Assembly: GCA_023484675.1 (NCBI GenBank) | Contig: JAMDAP010000019.1 | Span: 1-7,045, forward strand | Length of the DNA: 7,045 bases | From: Bacillota bacterium | Lineage (GTDB): Bacteria; Bacillota_E; Symbiobacteriia; JAMDAP01 | Direction: 5' to 3' | Notes under the pieces: generated by a model | Told to the model about the DNA's origin: nothing | Databases searched by the model: none | Seen by the model: only the letters and a program-made list of their open reading frames with translations | Part shown: positions 1 to 6,495 of the stretch, piece by piece | How the letters are laid out: each line of letters starts with the position of its first letter | Numbering within the stretch: position 1 is the first letter of the stretch | Position numbers and translations under genes: made by a program

Positions 1-2882
1 AGCGCAGTGCGGAGGCGGGACGAGGGGCAGAGGACGGCCTTGGCGAATTGCCGGCCCCTTTGACTCAGGCCGTGCGGCGAGGTAAGGAGCGCCCGCCGGC
101 CGAACTCCTCCGGGAGAAGGTGGAGGAGGCCCTGGAAAGGCTGGGTTCCGGCCTCTACTTCGAGGGGTTGGAGCAGTACCTGCCCTACTTCTTTGACCAA
201 AGCGCCACGCTGCTCGATTACTTCCCCCGCGACCTGTTGGTGGTCGTTGACGAGCCGGCCCGCGTCAAGGAGGCGGCAGAGGAAGCCGATCTGCAGACGA
301 GAGAGCGCCAGACCCGCTGGCTGGAGGCGGGCGGGCTCCTCCCCGGGCAGACCAAGCTGGCCCTGTCCTATGGCGACTGGGCTTACCACCTCTCCGGCCG
401 CACCGCCATCGGTTTTTCACTGCTGCTCAAGGCGGTCGCCGGCAGCCAGCCGCAGAACATCGTCTCCGTGGCCCCCAAGCCGATGCAGCTCTTTCACGGC
501 CAGTGGCCGATGTTCAAGGAAGAGCTGGACCGCTGGCGGGATCAGAAGTACAGCGTTGTTTGCTTTGTGGCCACGGAGGATCGCGCCGCCCGGCTCCGGG
601 AGGCCCTGGCGGACAGCGACGTCACTGCCACGGTCACCTCGTCCTTGGAGGACCTGCAGCCGGGACAGGTGGTGATTACCGTCGGCGGGCTGGAGACGGG
701 CTTCCAGTGGCCGGCCCTGCGCTTGACGGCGGTCACGGACGGCGAGATCTTCGGCCGGCCCAAGACCCGGCGCCGTTCCCAGAGCGCGCCACCGCGGGCC
801 GCCGAGGACGACTCCGGACAGCGGGCCATCCGCATCTCCTCGGTGCGGGACCTCAAGGTCGGCGACTTCGTGGTGCATGTCAATCACGGTATCGGCAAGT
901 ACCTGGGCATCCAGACCGAGACCATCCTCGGGGTCACCCGCGACTACTTGGTGATCCGCTACGAGGGGGCCGACCGGCTCAAGATCCCCACGGACCAGAT
1001 CCATCTGGTGCAGAAATACGTTGGTTCCGAAGGACACGAACCGCGCCTCAACAAGCTGGGCGGGGGCGACTGGAGTCGGGTCAAGGCCAGGGTCAAGGAG
1101 TCCATTCAGAAGATGGCCATTGAACTCCTTCGCCTGGAGGCTCTGCGCGAGTCTCAGCCGGGGTTCGCCTACAGCCCGGACAGCGTCTGGCAGAAAGAGT
1201 TCGAGGATGCTTTCAAGTACGAGGAGACGCCGGATCAGCTGCGGGCAGCGGGAGAGATCAAGCGCGACATGGAGAAGGCCAGGCCCATGGACCGGCTGCT
1301 CTGCGGCGACGTGGGCTATGGCAAGACGGAGGTCGCGCTGCGGGCGGTGTTCAAGGCCATCCAGGACGGCAAGCAGGCGGCGGTGCTGGTGCCCACCACC
1401 ATCCTGGCTCAGCAGCACTACAACACCTTCGCTGAGCGATTTTCCGGCTACCCGGTGGAATTGGGGCTGCTGTCGCGCTTCCGCTCGCCGCGCCAGCAGG
1501 AGGAGACCCTGCGGCGGATGGCGGCGGGCGAGGTGGACGTGATCATCGGCACCCACCGGCTGCTGTCAGAGGACGTTCGCTTCAAGGACCTCGGCCTGCT
1601 GATCGTGGATGAGGAGCAGCGCTTCGGCGTCGCCCACAAGGAAAAGATCAAGCTCCTGCGCTCCAATGTAGACGTGCTGACACTGTCGGCCACTCCCATT
1701 CCCCGCACCATGCACATGGCCATGGTAGGCATGCGCGACATCTCGGTCATTGAGACTCCGCCGGAAGACCGCTTCCCGGTGGAGACCTATGTGGCCGAGT
1801 ACAACGATGAGCTGGTGCGCGACGCCATCGGCCGCGAGTTGGCTCGGGGCGGCCAGGTCTATTTCCTGCACAATCGGGTGCAAACCATCGAGAGGGCAGC
1901 CTCCCGCGTTCAGACCTTGTTGCCCGACGCCCGGGTTCTCTTCGCCCACGGGCAGATGCGGGAAGATCAGTTGGAGAAGGTCATGCTCGAGTTCTTGGAT
2001 GGGGAGGCCGGCGTATTGGTCACGACCACCATCATTGAATCCGGCCTGGACATCGCCAATGTCAACACCCTGGTGGTGGAGGATTCCGACCACCTGGGCC
2101 TCAGTCAGCTCTACCAGCTTCGCGGTCGGGTGGGCCGCTCCAACCGCCTGGCCTACGCCTACTTCCTCTATCGCAAAGATAAAGTACTCACCGAAGTCGC
2201 GGAAAAGCGTCTCCAGGCCATTCGGGAGTTCACGGAGTTCGGGGCCGGTTTCAAAATCGCCTTGCGCGACCTGGAGATCCGCGGGGCCGGCAACATCTTG
2301 GGACCGGAGCAGCACGGCTTCATCATCTCGGTGGGTTTTGACCTCTATACCCAACTCCTTGACGAGACCGTGCGAGAGTTAAAGGGCGAGAAAGTGGAGC
2401 CCGTGCCCGAACCCGCCCTGGAGCTGGCGGTGGACGCCTACATTCCGGATGCCTACGTGCCCGACCCGCGCCAGAAGATCGAGGCCTACCAGCGGATCAT
2501 GGCGGTGCGGCGGCCCACCGACGCCTACGACGTGGAGGACGAGCTGGAGGACCGCTATGGCGCAGCACCCAGGCCGGTGCTGAATCTCCTGGCCATCTCG
2601 CGGCTCAAGGCCATGTGCCGCGAGGCCGGGGTTGTGGGTCTGAGCCAGGCCAAGGATCGGTTGACGCTGCGGTTCGCCGAGCGGCCCTTCATCGCTGCGG
2701 ATCGACTCTCAGCCCTGAACAGGCAGTTACGCGGCCGGCTGGCCCTGAGTCAGGGGCGCACCTCCCCCACCCTCACCGCCAGGGTGGTGACCAGCCACAC
2801 GGACCAGCTCCTGGAGGCCCTGGAGCAATTGTTGCCGCAGCTTTCCGGGGTTGTCCTGGCGCCCTCCGGGGTGTTACAATAG
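1..2882 (+). CDS. mfd: Transcription-repair coupling factor Mfd (5'-truncated by the window edge)
   Basis: Mfd is a cytoplasmic ATP-dependent DNA translocase that pushes RNA polymerase off lesions and recruits UvrA for nucleotide excision repair. The frame is open from base 3 with no stop upstream, so the TTG at 48 is not the true start; about 959 residues are visible against roughly 1150-1180 for the family. The missing part is most of the N-terminal UvrB-like region. Numbering from the TTG: remainder of domain 1 and degenerate domain 3 (about 30-240), an Arg/Ser-rich linker, the CarD-like RNA-polymerase-interacting domain (263-327, with HVNHGIGKYLG), Walker A CGDVGYGKT (419-427), DEEQ box (521-524, the Firmicutes form), SATPIPRT, the helicase C domain with QLRGRVGR (690-697), and the C-terminal TRCF domain (about 790-890). 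All motor motifs are intact. It ends at TAG 2880-2882. Identification is secure from family motifs. Confidence 0.98.
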   Translation, partial: RSAEAGRGAEDGLGELPAPLTQAVRRGKERPPAELLREKVEEALERLGSGLYFEGLEQYLPYFFDQSATLLDYFPRDLLVVVDEPARVKEAAEEADLQTRERQTRWLEAGGLLPGQTKLALSYGDWAYHLSGRTAIGFSLLLKAVAGSQPQNIVSVAPKPMQLFHGQWPMFKEELDRWRDQKYSVVCFVATEDRAARLREALADSDVTATVTSSLEDLQPGQVVITVGGLETGFQWPALRLTAVTDGEIFGRPKTRRRSQSAPPRAAEDDSGQRAIRISSVRDLKVGDFVVHVNHGIGKYLGIQTETILGVTRDYLVIRYEGADRLKIPTDQIHLVQKYVGSEGHEPRLNKLGGGDWSRVKARVKESIQKMAIELLRLEALRESQPGFAYSPDSVWQKEFEDAFKYEETPDQLRAAGEIKRDMEKARPMDRLLCGDVGYGKTEVALRAVFKAIQDGKQAAVLVPTTILAQQHYNTFAERFSGYPVELGLLSRFRSPRQQEETLRRMAAGEVDVIIGTHRLLSEDVRFKDLGLLIVDEEQRFGVAHKEKIKLLRSNVDVLTLSATPIPRTMHMAMVGMRDISVIETPPEDRFPVETYVAEYNDELVRDAIGRELARGGQVYFLHNRVQTIERAASRVQTLLPDARVLFAHGQMREDQLEKVMLEFLDGEAGVLVTTTIIESGLDIANVNTLVVEDSDHLGLSQLYQLRGRVGRSNRLAYAYFLYRKDKVLTEVAEKRLQAIREFTEFGAGFKIALRDLEIRGAGNILGPEQHGFIISVGFDLYTQLLDETVRELKGEKVEPVPEPALELAVDAYIPDAYVPDPRQKIEAYQRIMAVRRPTDAYDVEDELEDRYGAAPRPVLNLLAISRLKAMCREAGVVGLSQAKDRLTLRFAERPFIAADRLSALNRQLRGRLALSQGRTSPTLTARVVTSHTDQLLEALEQLLPQLSGVVLAPSGVLQ
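2851..2880 (+). promoter_or_regulatory. Candidate sigma-A extended -10 promoter inside the mfd 3' end, for prsA
   Basis: TTGTCC (2851-2856, 4/6 to TTGACA) lies 18 bp before TACAAT (2875-2880, 5/6 to TATAAT). The TG at 2872-2873 supplies an extended -10 element. Transcription would start near 2887, just after the mfd stop. The -10 also encodes the last mfd codons, so the match may be chance. The downstream terminator-like hairpin makes a promoter for prsA necessary somewhere nearby, and no better one was seen. Confidence 0.45.
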
Positions 2883-2891
2883 CGTAGGTTT

Positions 2892-2918
2892 GGGGCTATG
2901 CCCCTTTTCCTATTTTTT
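2892..2918 (+). terminator. Small intrinsic terminator after mfd
   Basis: An all-GC 5-bp stem, GGGGC (2892-2896) with GCCCC (2900-2904), closes a TAT loop. It is followed by a T-rich run (2905-2918, ending in six T's). It begins 10 nt after the mfd stop, the usual place for an intrinsic terminator. The stem is near the minimum length, so termination may be partial. An ATG at 2898 sits in the loop and is not a credible start for the next gene. Confidence 0.65.
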
Positions 2919-2939
2919 GACGGAGATGGAGTGGGAACG

Positions 2940-4013
2940 GTGCCCAAGGTGACTTGGAAAGGGTCCGTCGCCGCGGCCTTCGTGTTGGCGACGTTCCTCC
3001 TTAGCGGCTGCGGCGCCAATGCGGCGGCTGCCACGGTGAACGGCGCAAAGATCACGGAGAAGGACCTGGATACCCGCCTGAACCTATACGCCTACTTGCA
3101 GGGGCCTCAGTTCGACGCCAAGGCCTATCGCGGTCGAGTCCTGGACTCGATGGTTGATGAGACCCTGCTTTATCAGGAGGCGGAGCGCCGCGGTATCAAG
3201 CCCGACCCCGCCAAGCTCAAGGAGCAGATGGATGCCTTCAACAACCAGTTGCTCTACCAGTACCTGCCGCGCGAGGTAGTGGCTCAGGCCACCCCGGACA
3301 ACCCGCCCAAGCCCACGGACGCTCAGCGCGTGGAGGCCCAGCGGCAGAAGGCAGACGCCTTCAAGAAGGCCAACATTACCCAGAAGGACTTTGACGACGC
3401 CCTCACCCGGCAGGCCACGGTTCAGACCTTGCTGGACGAGGTGACGAAGGCCATCACAGTCACCGACGCGGACGTTACCGCCTACTACGAAGCTCATAAG
3501 GCAGACCGGTTCACCGCGCCGGAGACGGTGCGGGCCAGCCATATCCTGATCAAGGTCGGCGAAGACAAGGACTACAACAAGATCCAGCCCAAGGCGGAAG
3601 AGGTTCTCAAGGAGGCGCAGCAGCCAGGCGCGGATTTTGCCGCCTTGGCCAAGAGGTATTCCGACGACGAGGGCAGCAAGGCCAACGGCGGCGATCTGGG
3701 CGAGTTCACCAAGGGGCAGATGGTGCCTGAGTTCGAACAGGCTGCATTTTCCTTGAAACCCGGTACAATTTCACCGCTGGTAAAGACCGAATTCGGGTAC
3801 CATATTATCAAGGTCACCGAACACAAGATGCCAGAGGTGGTTCCCCTTGACCAGGTGAAAGACCAGGTCCGCGAGCAGGTTCTGCAGCAGAAGCAGAACG
3901 ATGCCGTGGAGAAGCTCCTCACCGACCTGAGGAGCAAGGCCAAAATCACCAAGAAGGATGAGGGGGCCAAGGCACCGGCACCGGCACCGGCACCGGCACC
4001 GGCCACTCCCTAG
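2940..4013 (+). CDS. prsA: PrsA-like lipoprotein, parvulin-type peptidyl-prolyl cis-trans isomerase
   Basis: Predicted extracytoplasmic foldase, anchored by lipid to the outer face of the membrane, that helps exported proteins fold. I chose GTG 2940 (357 aa): GGAG at 2928-2931 is 8 nt upstream, and the protein then begins with a classic lipoprotein signal: Lys3/Lys7, a hydrophobic core, and lipobox LSGC with Cys24. GTG 2931 and GTG 2949 are possible alternatives; ATG 2898 lies inside a terminator loop and would add a non-signal leader. A SurA/PrsA-type N-terminal chaperone region (about 30-185) precedes the parvulin domain (about 195-295), which shows SHILIKV (His201), the GGDLGEF segment, M261VPEF and GYHIIKV (His288). 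The charged C-terminal tail ends in [15 protein letters not shown]. subtilis has no prsA at this place; as I recall, many clostridia do. The class is secure; orthology to B. subtilis PrsA is inferred. Confidence 0.92.
   Translation: MPKVTWKGSVAAAFVLATFLLSGCGANAAAATVNGAKITEKDLDTRLNLYAYLQGPQFDAKAYRGRVLDSMVDETLLYQEAERRGIKPDPAKLKEQMDAFNNQLLYQYLPREVVAQATPDNPPKPTDAQRVEAQRQKADAFKKANITQKDFDDALTRQATVQTLLDEVTKAITVTDADVTAYYEAHKADRFTAPETVRASHILIKVGEDKDYNKIQPKAEEVLKEAQQPGADFAALAKRYSDDEGSKANGGDLGEFTKGQMVPEFEQAAFSLKPGTISPLVKTEFGYHIIKVTEHKMPEVVPLDQVKDQVREQVLQQKQNDAVEKLLTDLRSKAKITKKDEGAKAPAPAPAPAPATP
3972..4001 (+). repeat. (GCACCG)5 hexanucleotide repeat coding for (Ala-Pro)5
   Basis: Five perfect tandem copies of GCACCG lie in frame at the 3' end of prsA and encode Ala-Pro repeats just before the terminal Ala-Thr-Pro and the stop. 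The copies are identical at the DNA level even though Ala and Pro have several synonymous codons. This suggests recent expansion by slippage. A change in copy number would keep the frame and alter only the tail length. Confidence 0.9.
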
Positions 4014-4030
4014 TTCAAAGGCAGTGACGA

Positions 4031-4063
4031 GCCCCGAAAGGGCGGGGTGCAAATCAGCCGCCC
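4031..4063 (+). other. Possible structured RNA: two mutually exclusive hairpins in the prsA-spoVT spacer
   Basis: GCCC (4031-4034) can pair with GGGC (4040-4043) around a CGAAA loop. Alternatively GGGCGG (4040-4045) can pair with CCGCCC (4058-4063) around a 12-nt loop containing GTGCAAATC. The two stems share 4040-4043, so they compete. A GAAA-capped hairpin followed by a G-rich strand and GCAAA faintly recalls c-di-GMP-I riboswitches. The GGTGCAAATC and CCCG-CAACG pieces faintly recall cobalamin riboswitch cores. Neither family's full consensus is present, so I assign no family. Confidence 0.3.
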
Positions 4064-4081
4064 GACAACGTTAGCAAAAGC

Positions 4082-4116
4082 CAAGAAGGCTGCGGACAAG
4101 CTCCGCAGCCTTCTTG
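4082..4116 (+). terminator. Long perfect hairpin ending the prsA unit (terminator-like, weak U-tract)
   Basis: A perfect 15-bp stem (4082-4096 with 4102-4116) closes a 5-nt CAAGC loop, about 70 nt after the prsA stop and just before the spoVT promoter. The distal strand ends TTCTTG and no run of T's follows. It is therefore a poor canonical intrinsic terminator. It may still terminate, or it may mainly protect the 3' end of the prsA mRNA from nucleases. Confidence 0.6.
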
Positions 4117-4123
4117 CCAAATG

Positions 4124-4154
4124 TGAATAATTGTGACAGCACTTCTATATACTA
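4124..4154 (+). promoter_or_regulatory. Sigma-G (forespore) promoter of spoVT
   Basis: TGAATA (4124-4129) matches the sigma-G -35 consensus TGAATA exactly. TATACTA (4148-4154) matches the -10 consensus CATACTA at 6 of 7 positions, with an 18-bp spacer as expected. Transcription would begin near 4161, giving a leader of about 45 nt before the spoVT ATG. In B. subtilis spoVT is known to be transcribed by the sigma-G holoenzyme, so the sequence and the gene identity agree. Confidence 0.82.
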
Positions 4155-4205
4155 TCGGTGACGTCGGCACCATACACACCACACCTGGGCAAAGGGGGGT
4201 TGTTG

Positions 4206-4769
4206 ATGAAAGCAACGGGCATCGTGCGGCGTATCGATGACCTGGGCCGGGTGGTCATCCCCAAGGAAATCAGAAGGACCCTCCGCATCCGCGAAGGGGA
4301 CCCCCTTGAGATCTTTGTCGATCGCGACGGCGAGGTCATTCTCAAAAAGTACTCACCCATCGGAGAACTCGGAGACTTCGCCAAGGAGTACGCCGATTCT
4401 CTCTACGAATCAATCGGACATATCGCCCTCATTGCGGACCGGGATACGGTCATCGCCGTCTCGGGCACACCCAAGAAGGAGTTTCTGAACAAGGCGATCG
4501 GCAGCCTGGTTGAACGCGTCATGGAAGACCGTAAGACCATCCTGGTGAACAGGCCGGCCGAAAACAAGGCCATCCGCGGCTCGATCATTGGTGACGATGA
4601 AGATGAAACCAGGTTCACCGCGTTCGTCATCTCGCCCATCGTTACTGGCGGCGACCCCATTGGTGCCGTCATCATCTGTTCCCGCGAACCGGACGTGACC
4701 ATGGGCGAATTGGAGCAGAAGCTGGCAGAAACGGCGGCAGGATTCTTGGCCAAGCAGATGGAACAGTAG
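4206..4769 (+). CDS. spoVT: Stage V sporulation protein T, AbrB-type forespore transcription regulator
   Basis: SpoVT is a tetrameric DNA-binding protein that activates or represses sigma-G-dependent genes in the developing forespore and affects spore coat, cortex and germination. The start is ATG 4206, six nt after the strong ribosome site AAAGGGGGG (4191-4199). An in-frame GTG at 4158 would add 16 residues, lies upstream of the predicted transcription start and is rejected. The product is 187 aa (B. subtilis: 178). Residues 1-52 form the AbrB/SpoVT swapped-hairpin DNA-binding domain (MKATGIVRRIDDLGRVVIPKEI), apparently almost identical to the B. subtilis sequence as I recall it. Residues about 56-187 form the GAF-like domain with GDPIGAVI (from 149) and the conserved end AAGFLAKQMEQ. 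It is monocistronic by context: sigma-G promoter upstream, strong terminator downstream. GC looks lower than in the neighbours. Confidence 0.98.
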   Translation: MKATGIVRRIDDLGRVVIPKEIRRTLRIREGDPLEIFVDRDGEVILKKYSPIGELGDFAKEYADSLYESIGHIALIADRDTVIAVSGTPKKEFLNKAIGSLVERVMEDRKTILVNRPAENKAIRGSIIGDDEDETRFTAFVISPIVTGGDPIGAVIICSREPDVTMGELEQKLAETAAGFLAKQMEQ

Positions 4770-4784
4770 CCTTTGCCTAGTCTG

Positions 4785-4817
4785 AAAAGTAGCGGCCTTC
4801 CGGTCCGCTACTTTTTT
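4785..4817 (+). terminator. Strong intrinsic terminator after spoVT
   Basis: An 11-bp perfect stem (4785-4795 with 4805-4815, core GTAGCGG/CCGCTAC) closes a 9-nt loop. Six T's follow the GC core (4812-4817), the first four of which pair with the A's at the base of the stem. It starts 15 nt after the spoVT stop and separates spoVT from yabM. Confidence 0.92.
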
Positions 4818-4830
4818 CCTTCCCGCAGTT

Positions 4831-4839
4831 TGGTATAAT
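4831..4839 (+). promoter_or_regulatory. Extended -10 promoter for yabM-mazG
   Basis: TGGTATAAT gives a perfect TATAAT (4834-4839) with an extended -10 TG one base upstream. No good -35 exists at 16-18 bp: that region is the T-run of the spoVT terminator. Extended -10 promoters often manage without a -35. The start would be near 4846, giving a leader of about 35 nt to the yabM GTG. Its place directly after a terminator and before a gene supports a vegetative sigma-A promoter. Confidence 0.7.
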
Positions 4840-4854
4840 GCAAGGGCACTTGCA
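4839..4854. promoter_or_regulatory. 16-bp palindrome over the yabM transcription start (candidate operator)
   Basis: TGCAAG (4839-4844) and CTTGCA (4849-4854) are perfect inverted arms around GGCA. The palindrome covers the last base of the -10 and the expected +1. A dimeric repressor bound here would block initiation. In RNA only the part after the start would remain, so a DNA-level role fits better. I do not recognise the regulator, and a 6-bp perfect inverted repeat can arise by chance. Confidence 0.35.
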
Positions 4855-4880
4855 CCCCACTTCGGGAAGGAGGGCTACCT

Positions 4881-6476
4881 GTGAGGGTGGCCCAACGGGA
4901 CTCCTTTGTGCGCGGCGCCTTCATCCTCATGGCCGCAGCCCTGGTCACCCGCGTGATCGGCGTCTTTCAGCGGCTGCCGCTTTACTGGATGATCGGTCCG
5001 GAAGGCAACGGATTGTATACCGCTTCCTACGACTACTACGCCATCATCCTCGGCTTGTCCACCAGCGGCATCAATGTGGCCATCGCCAAGCAGGTGGCAG
5101 AGCGGATGGCCTTGGGCGACGAAGCCGGGGCCCACCGCATCTTTCGACTTTCTGCCTGGCTCATGGGAACGTTGGGCCTGGTCTTTTCCGTGGTCTTTTT
5201 CTGGGCGTCGCCCTTCCTGGCCACCCAGGGCTTTGGCAATCCCGCCGCTTACCTGTCCTTTGTGGCCGTGGCTCCGGCCATCTTCTTGGTGAGCCTGATG
5301 GCGCCTTACCGGGGCTGGTTTCAGGGACTGCAGGTGATGATGCCGGTGGGCGTATCGCTGGTGGTGGAGCAGCTCGCCCGGGTCGCGGTGATGCTGGCCC
5401 TGGCCTATCTGCTGCTGCCCCGCGGCCTCGACTGGGCGGCGGCCGGCGCCGCCACCGGGGCCGCGGCGGGCGCCGTCGCCGGACTGATCTACCTGGTCTA
5501 TGCCTACTCGCGTGCTCGCAGGGTCGAGAAGCCGCCGGACACCAGACCGACCTCCGGCAAGCCGGAACCGATCCTGAACGTCTTCCGCCAGACCTTGAGG
5601 CTGGCGGTGCCGGTTTCGCTCGCCAGCCTGATGTTCCAGCTGTTCATGCTGGTGGACACCAACCTGGTGCTGCACCGCCTGACGGCCGCGGGCTTTCAGT
5701 TGAGCGCCGCAACCACCGCCTTTGGCCAGCTCAAAGGGCCTGCCACGACGGTGGTCAACCTCCCCACGGTTCTCACCTTTGCCATCGCCAACAGCCTGGT
5801 GCCGGCCGTTTCCGAAGCTCTGGTGCTGGGTCGGAAGGAACAGATCCGGCAGCACTCCGCCGCTGCCGTGCGGATGACCCTCCTTCTCACCATACCGGCC
5901 CTGGTGGGCCTGTACCTGCTGGCCTCCCCCATCCAGCTCCTGCTCTTCCGGGACTCGGGCGCCGGGGCGGTGACCCGCGCCCTGTCCGGGGCCGTGATCT
6001 TTGTGCCGCTGCAGATGACGTCTTCCGCCATCCTGCAGGGATTGGGCAAGGTGACGGCACCTGTCTGGAACCTGGCGGCGGGGGCCGTTGTGAAGCTGAT
6101 CCTGACCTGGGTGCTGACCGCCAACCCGAACCTCGGCGTCAGCGGCGCGGCTTACGCCACCGCCATAGGCTTTTTTGTAGCCGCCGCCTTGAACCTGAGC
6201 CTGGCGCAGTGGCTGGTCGGCTCCGTGTTTGAGTGGATGGGCATGGTGATCAAGCCCTGCCTGGCGTCGGTAGCCATGGGCCTGGCAGTGGCCGGCAGCT
6301 ATGGCTGGCTCTACTCCCTCTGGCCCAGCAACGGCGTGGCCACGCTGGCGGCAATCACGGTCGGCGTGGCAACCTATGGGGTGGCACTGCTGCTGCTGGG
6401 TGGAATCAACCGCAGCGATCTGGAGGTGGCGCCGGGCCTGGCCCGCATCGCTCAGCGCCTGCCCTTCATCCGGTAG
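4881..6476 (+). CDS. yabM: SpoVB/MurJ-type polysaccharide (lipid-linked precursor) flippase
   Basis: Integral membrane protein of the MOP exporter superfamily (SpoVB/YabM/YkvU/YtgP group), predicted to flip a lipid-linked cell-wall or polysaccharide precursor across the cytoplasmic membrane. The start GTG 4881 lies 6 nt after AAGGAGGG (4867-4874); GTG 4887 is less well placed. Length is 531 aa, normal for the family. The hydrophobic pattern fits about 14 membrane segments in two halves joined by a basic cytoplasmic loop (about 209-235, RARRVEKPPDTRP). The N-terminal signature reads RGAFILMAAALVTRVIGV, then GPEGNGLY (39-46), then GINVAIAKQVAERMALGD. The second half restarts with a polar VFRQTLRLAVPVSLASLMFQ segment. 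Position directly after spoVT points to B. subtilis YabM rather than SpoVB or MurJ; the substrate cannot be read from sequence. mazG follows 19 nt later without a terminator. Confidence 0.9.
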   Translation: MRVAQRDSFVRGAFILMAAALVTRVIGVFQRLPLYWMIGPEGNGLYTASYDYYAIILGLSTSGINVAIAKQVAERMALGDEAGAHRIFRLSAWLMGTLGLVFSVVFFWASPFLATQGFGNPAAYLSFVAVAPAIFLVSLMAPYRGWFQGLQVMMPVGVSLVVEQLARVAVMLALAYLLLPRGLDWAAAGAATGAAAGAVAGLIYLVYAYSRARRVEKPPDTRPTSGKPEPILNVFRQTLRLAVPVSLASLMFQLFMLVDTNLVLHRLTAAGFQLSAATTAFGQLKGPATTVVNLPTVLTFAIANSLVPAVSEALVLGRKEQIRQHSAAAVRMTLLLTIPALVGLYLLASPIQLLLFRDSGAGAVTRALSGAVIFVPLQMTSSAILQGLGKVTAPVWNLAAGAVVKLILTWVLTANPNLGVSGAAYATAIGFFVAAALNLSLAQWLVGSVFEWMGMVIKPCLASVAMGLAVAGSYGWLYSLWPSNGVATLAAITVGVATYGVALLLLGGINRSDLEVAPGLARIAQRLPFIR

Positions 6477-6495
6477 AAGGGAAGGAAGGTGGCCC

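Noticed and set aside
48..50. TTG as the start of mfd
   Set aside because: The frame is open to the window edge, and about 200 or more N-terminal residues of a normal Mfd are missing. The start lies upstream of the window.
417..1556. 379-codon open frame on the - strand inside mfd
   Set aside because: It lies fully antisense to conserved Mfd domains, including the RNA-polymerase-interacting domain and Walker A, and shows no recognisable motif of its own. It is a GC-bias shadow.
2917..2922. TTGACG as a -35 box for prsA
   Set aside because: No -10-like sequence lies 16-18 bp downstream; that position is the prsA start codon region (GTGCCC). The T's belong to the terminator tract.
3731..3738. 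GTTCGAAC palindrome inside prsA
   Set aside because: An 8-bp palindrome within conserved PPIase coding sequence, with no spacing or context like a LexA or other known operator; probably chance.
3764..3769. TACAAT inside prsA as an internal promoter
   Set aside because: The hexamer 17 bp upstream (GCTGCA) does not resemble a -35, there is no TG extension, and no gene starts nearby.
4158..4160. GTG as the start of spoVT
   Set aside because: It lies upstream of the predicted sigma-G transcription start. ATG 4206 has a strong ribosome site and gives exactly the conserved MKATGIVRRIDD beginning.
4838..6232. 464-codon open frame on the + strand overlapping yabM in another frame
   Set aside because: The translation is full of Gly/Arg/Pro runs, while the yabM frame has coherent membrane segments, family motifs and a strong ribosome site.
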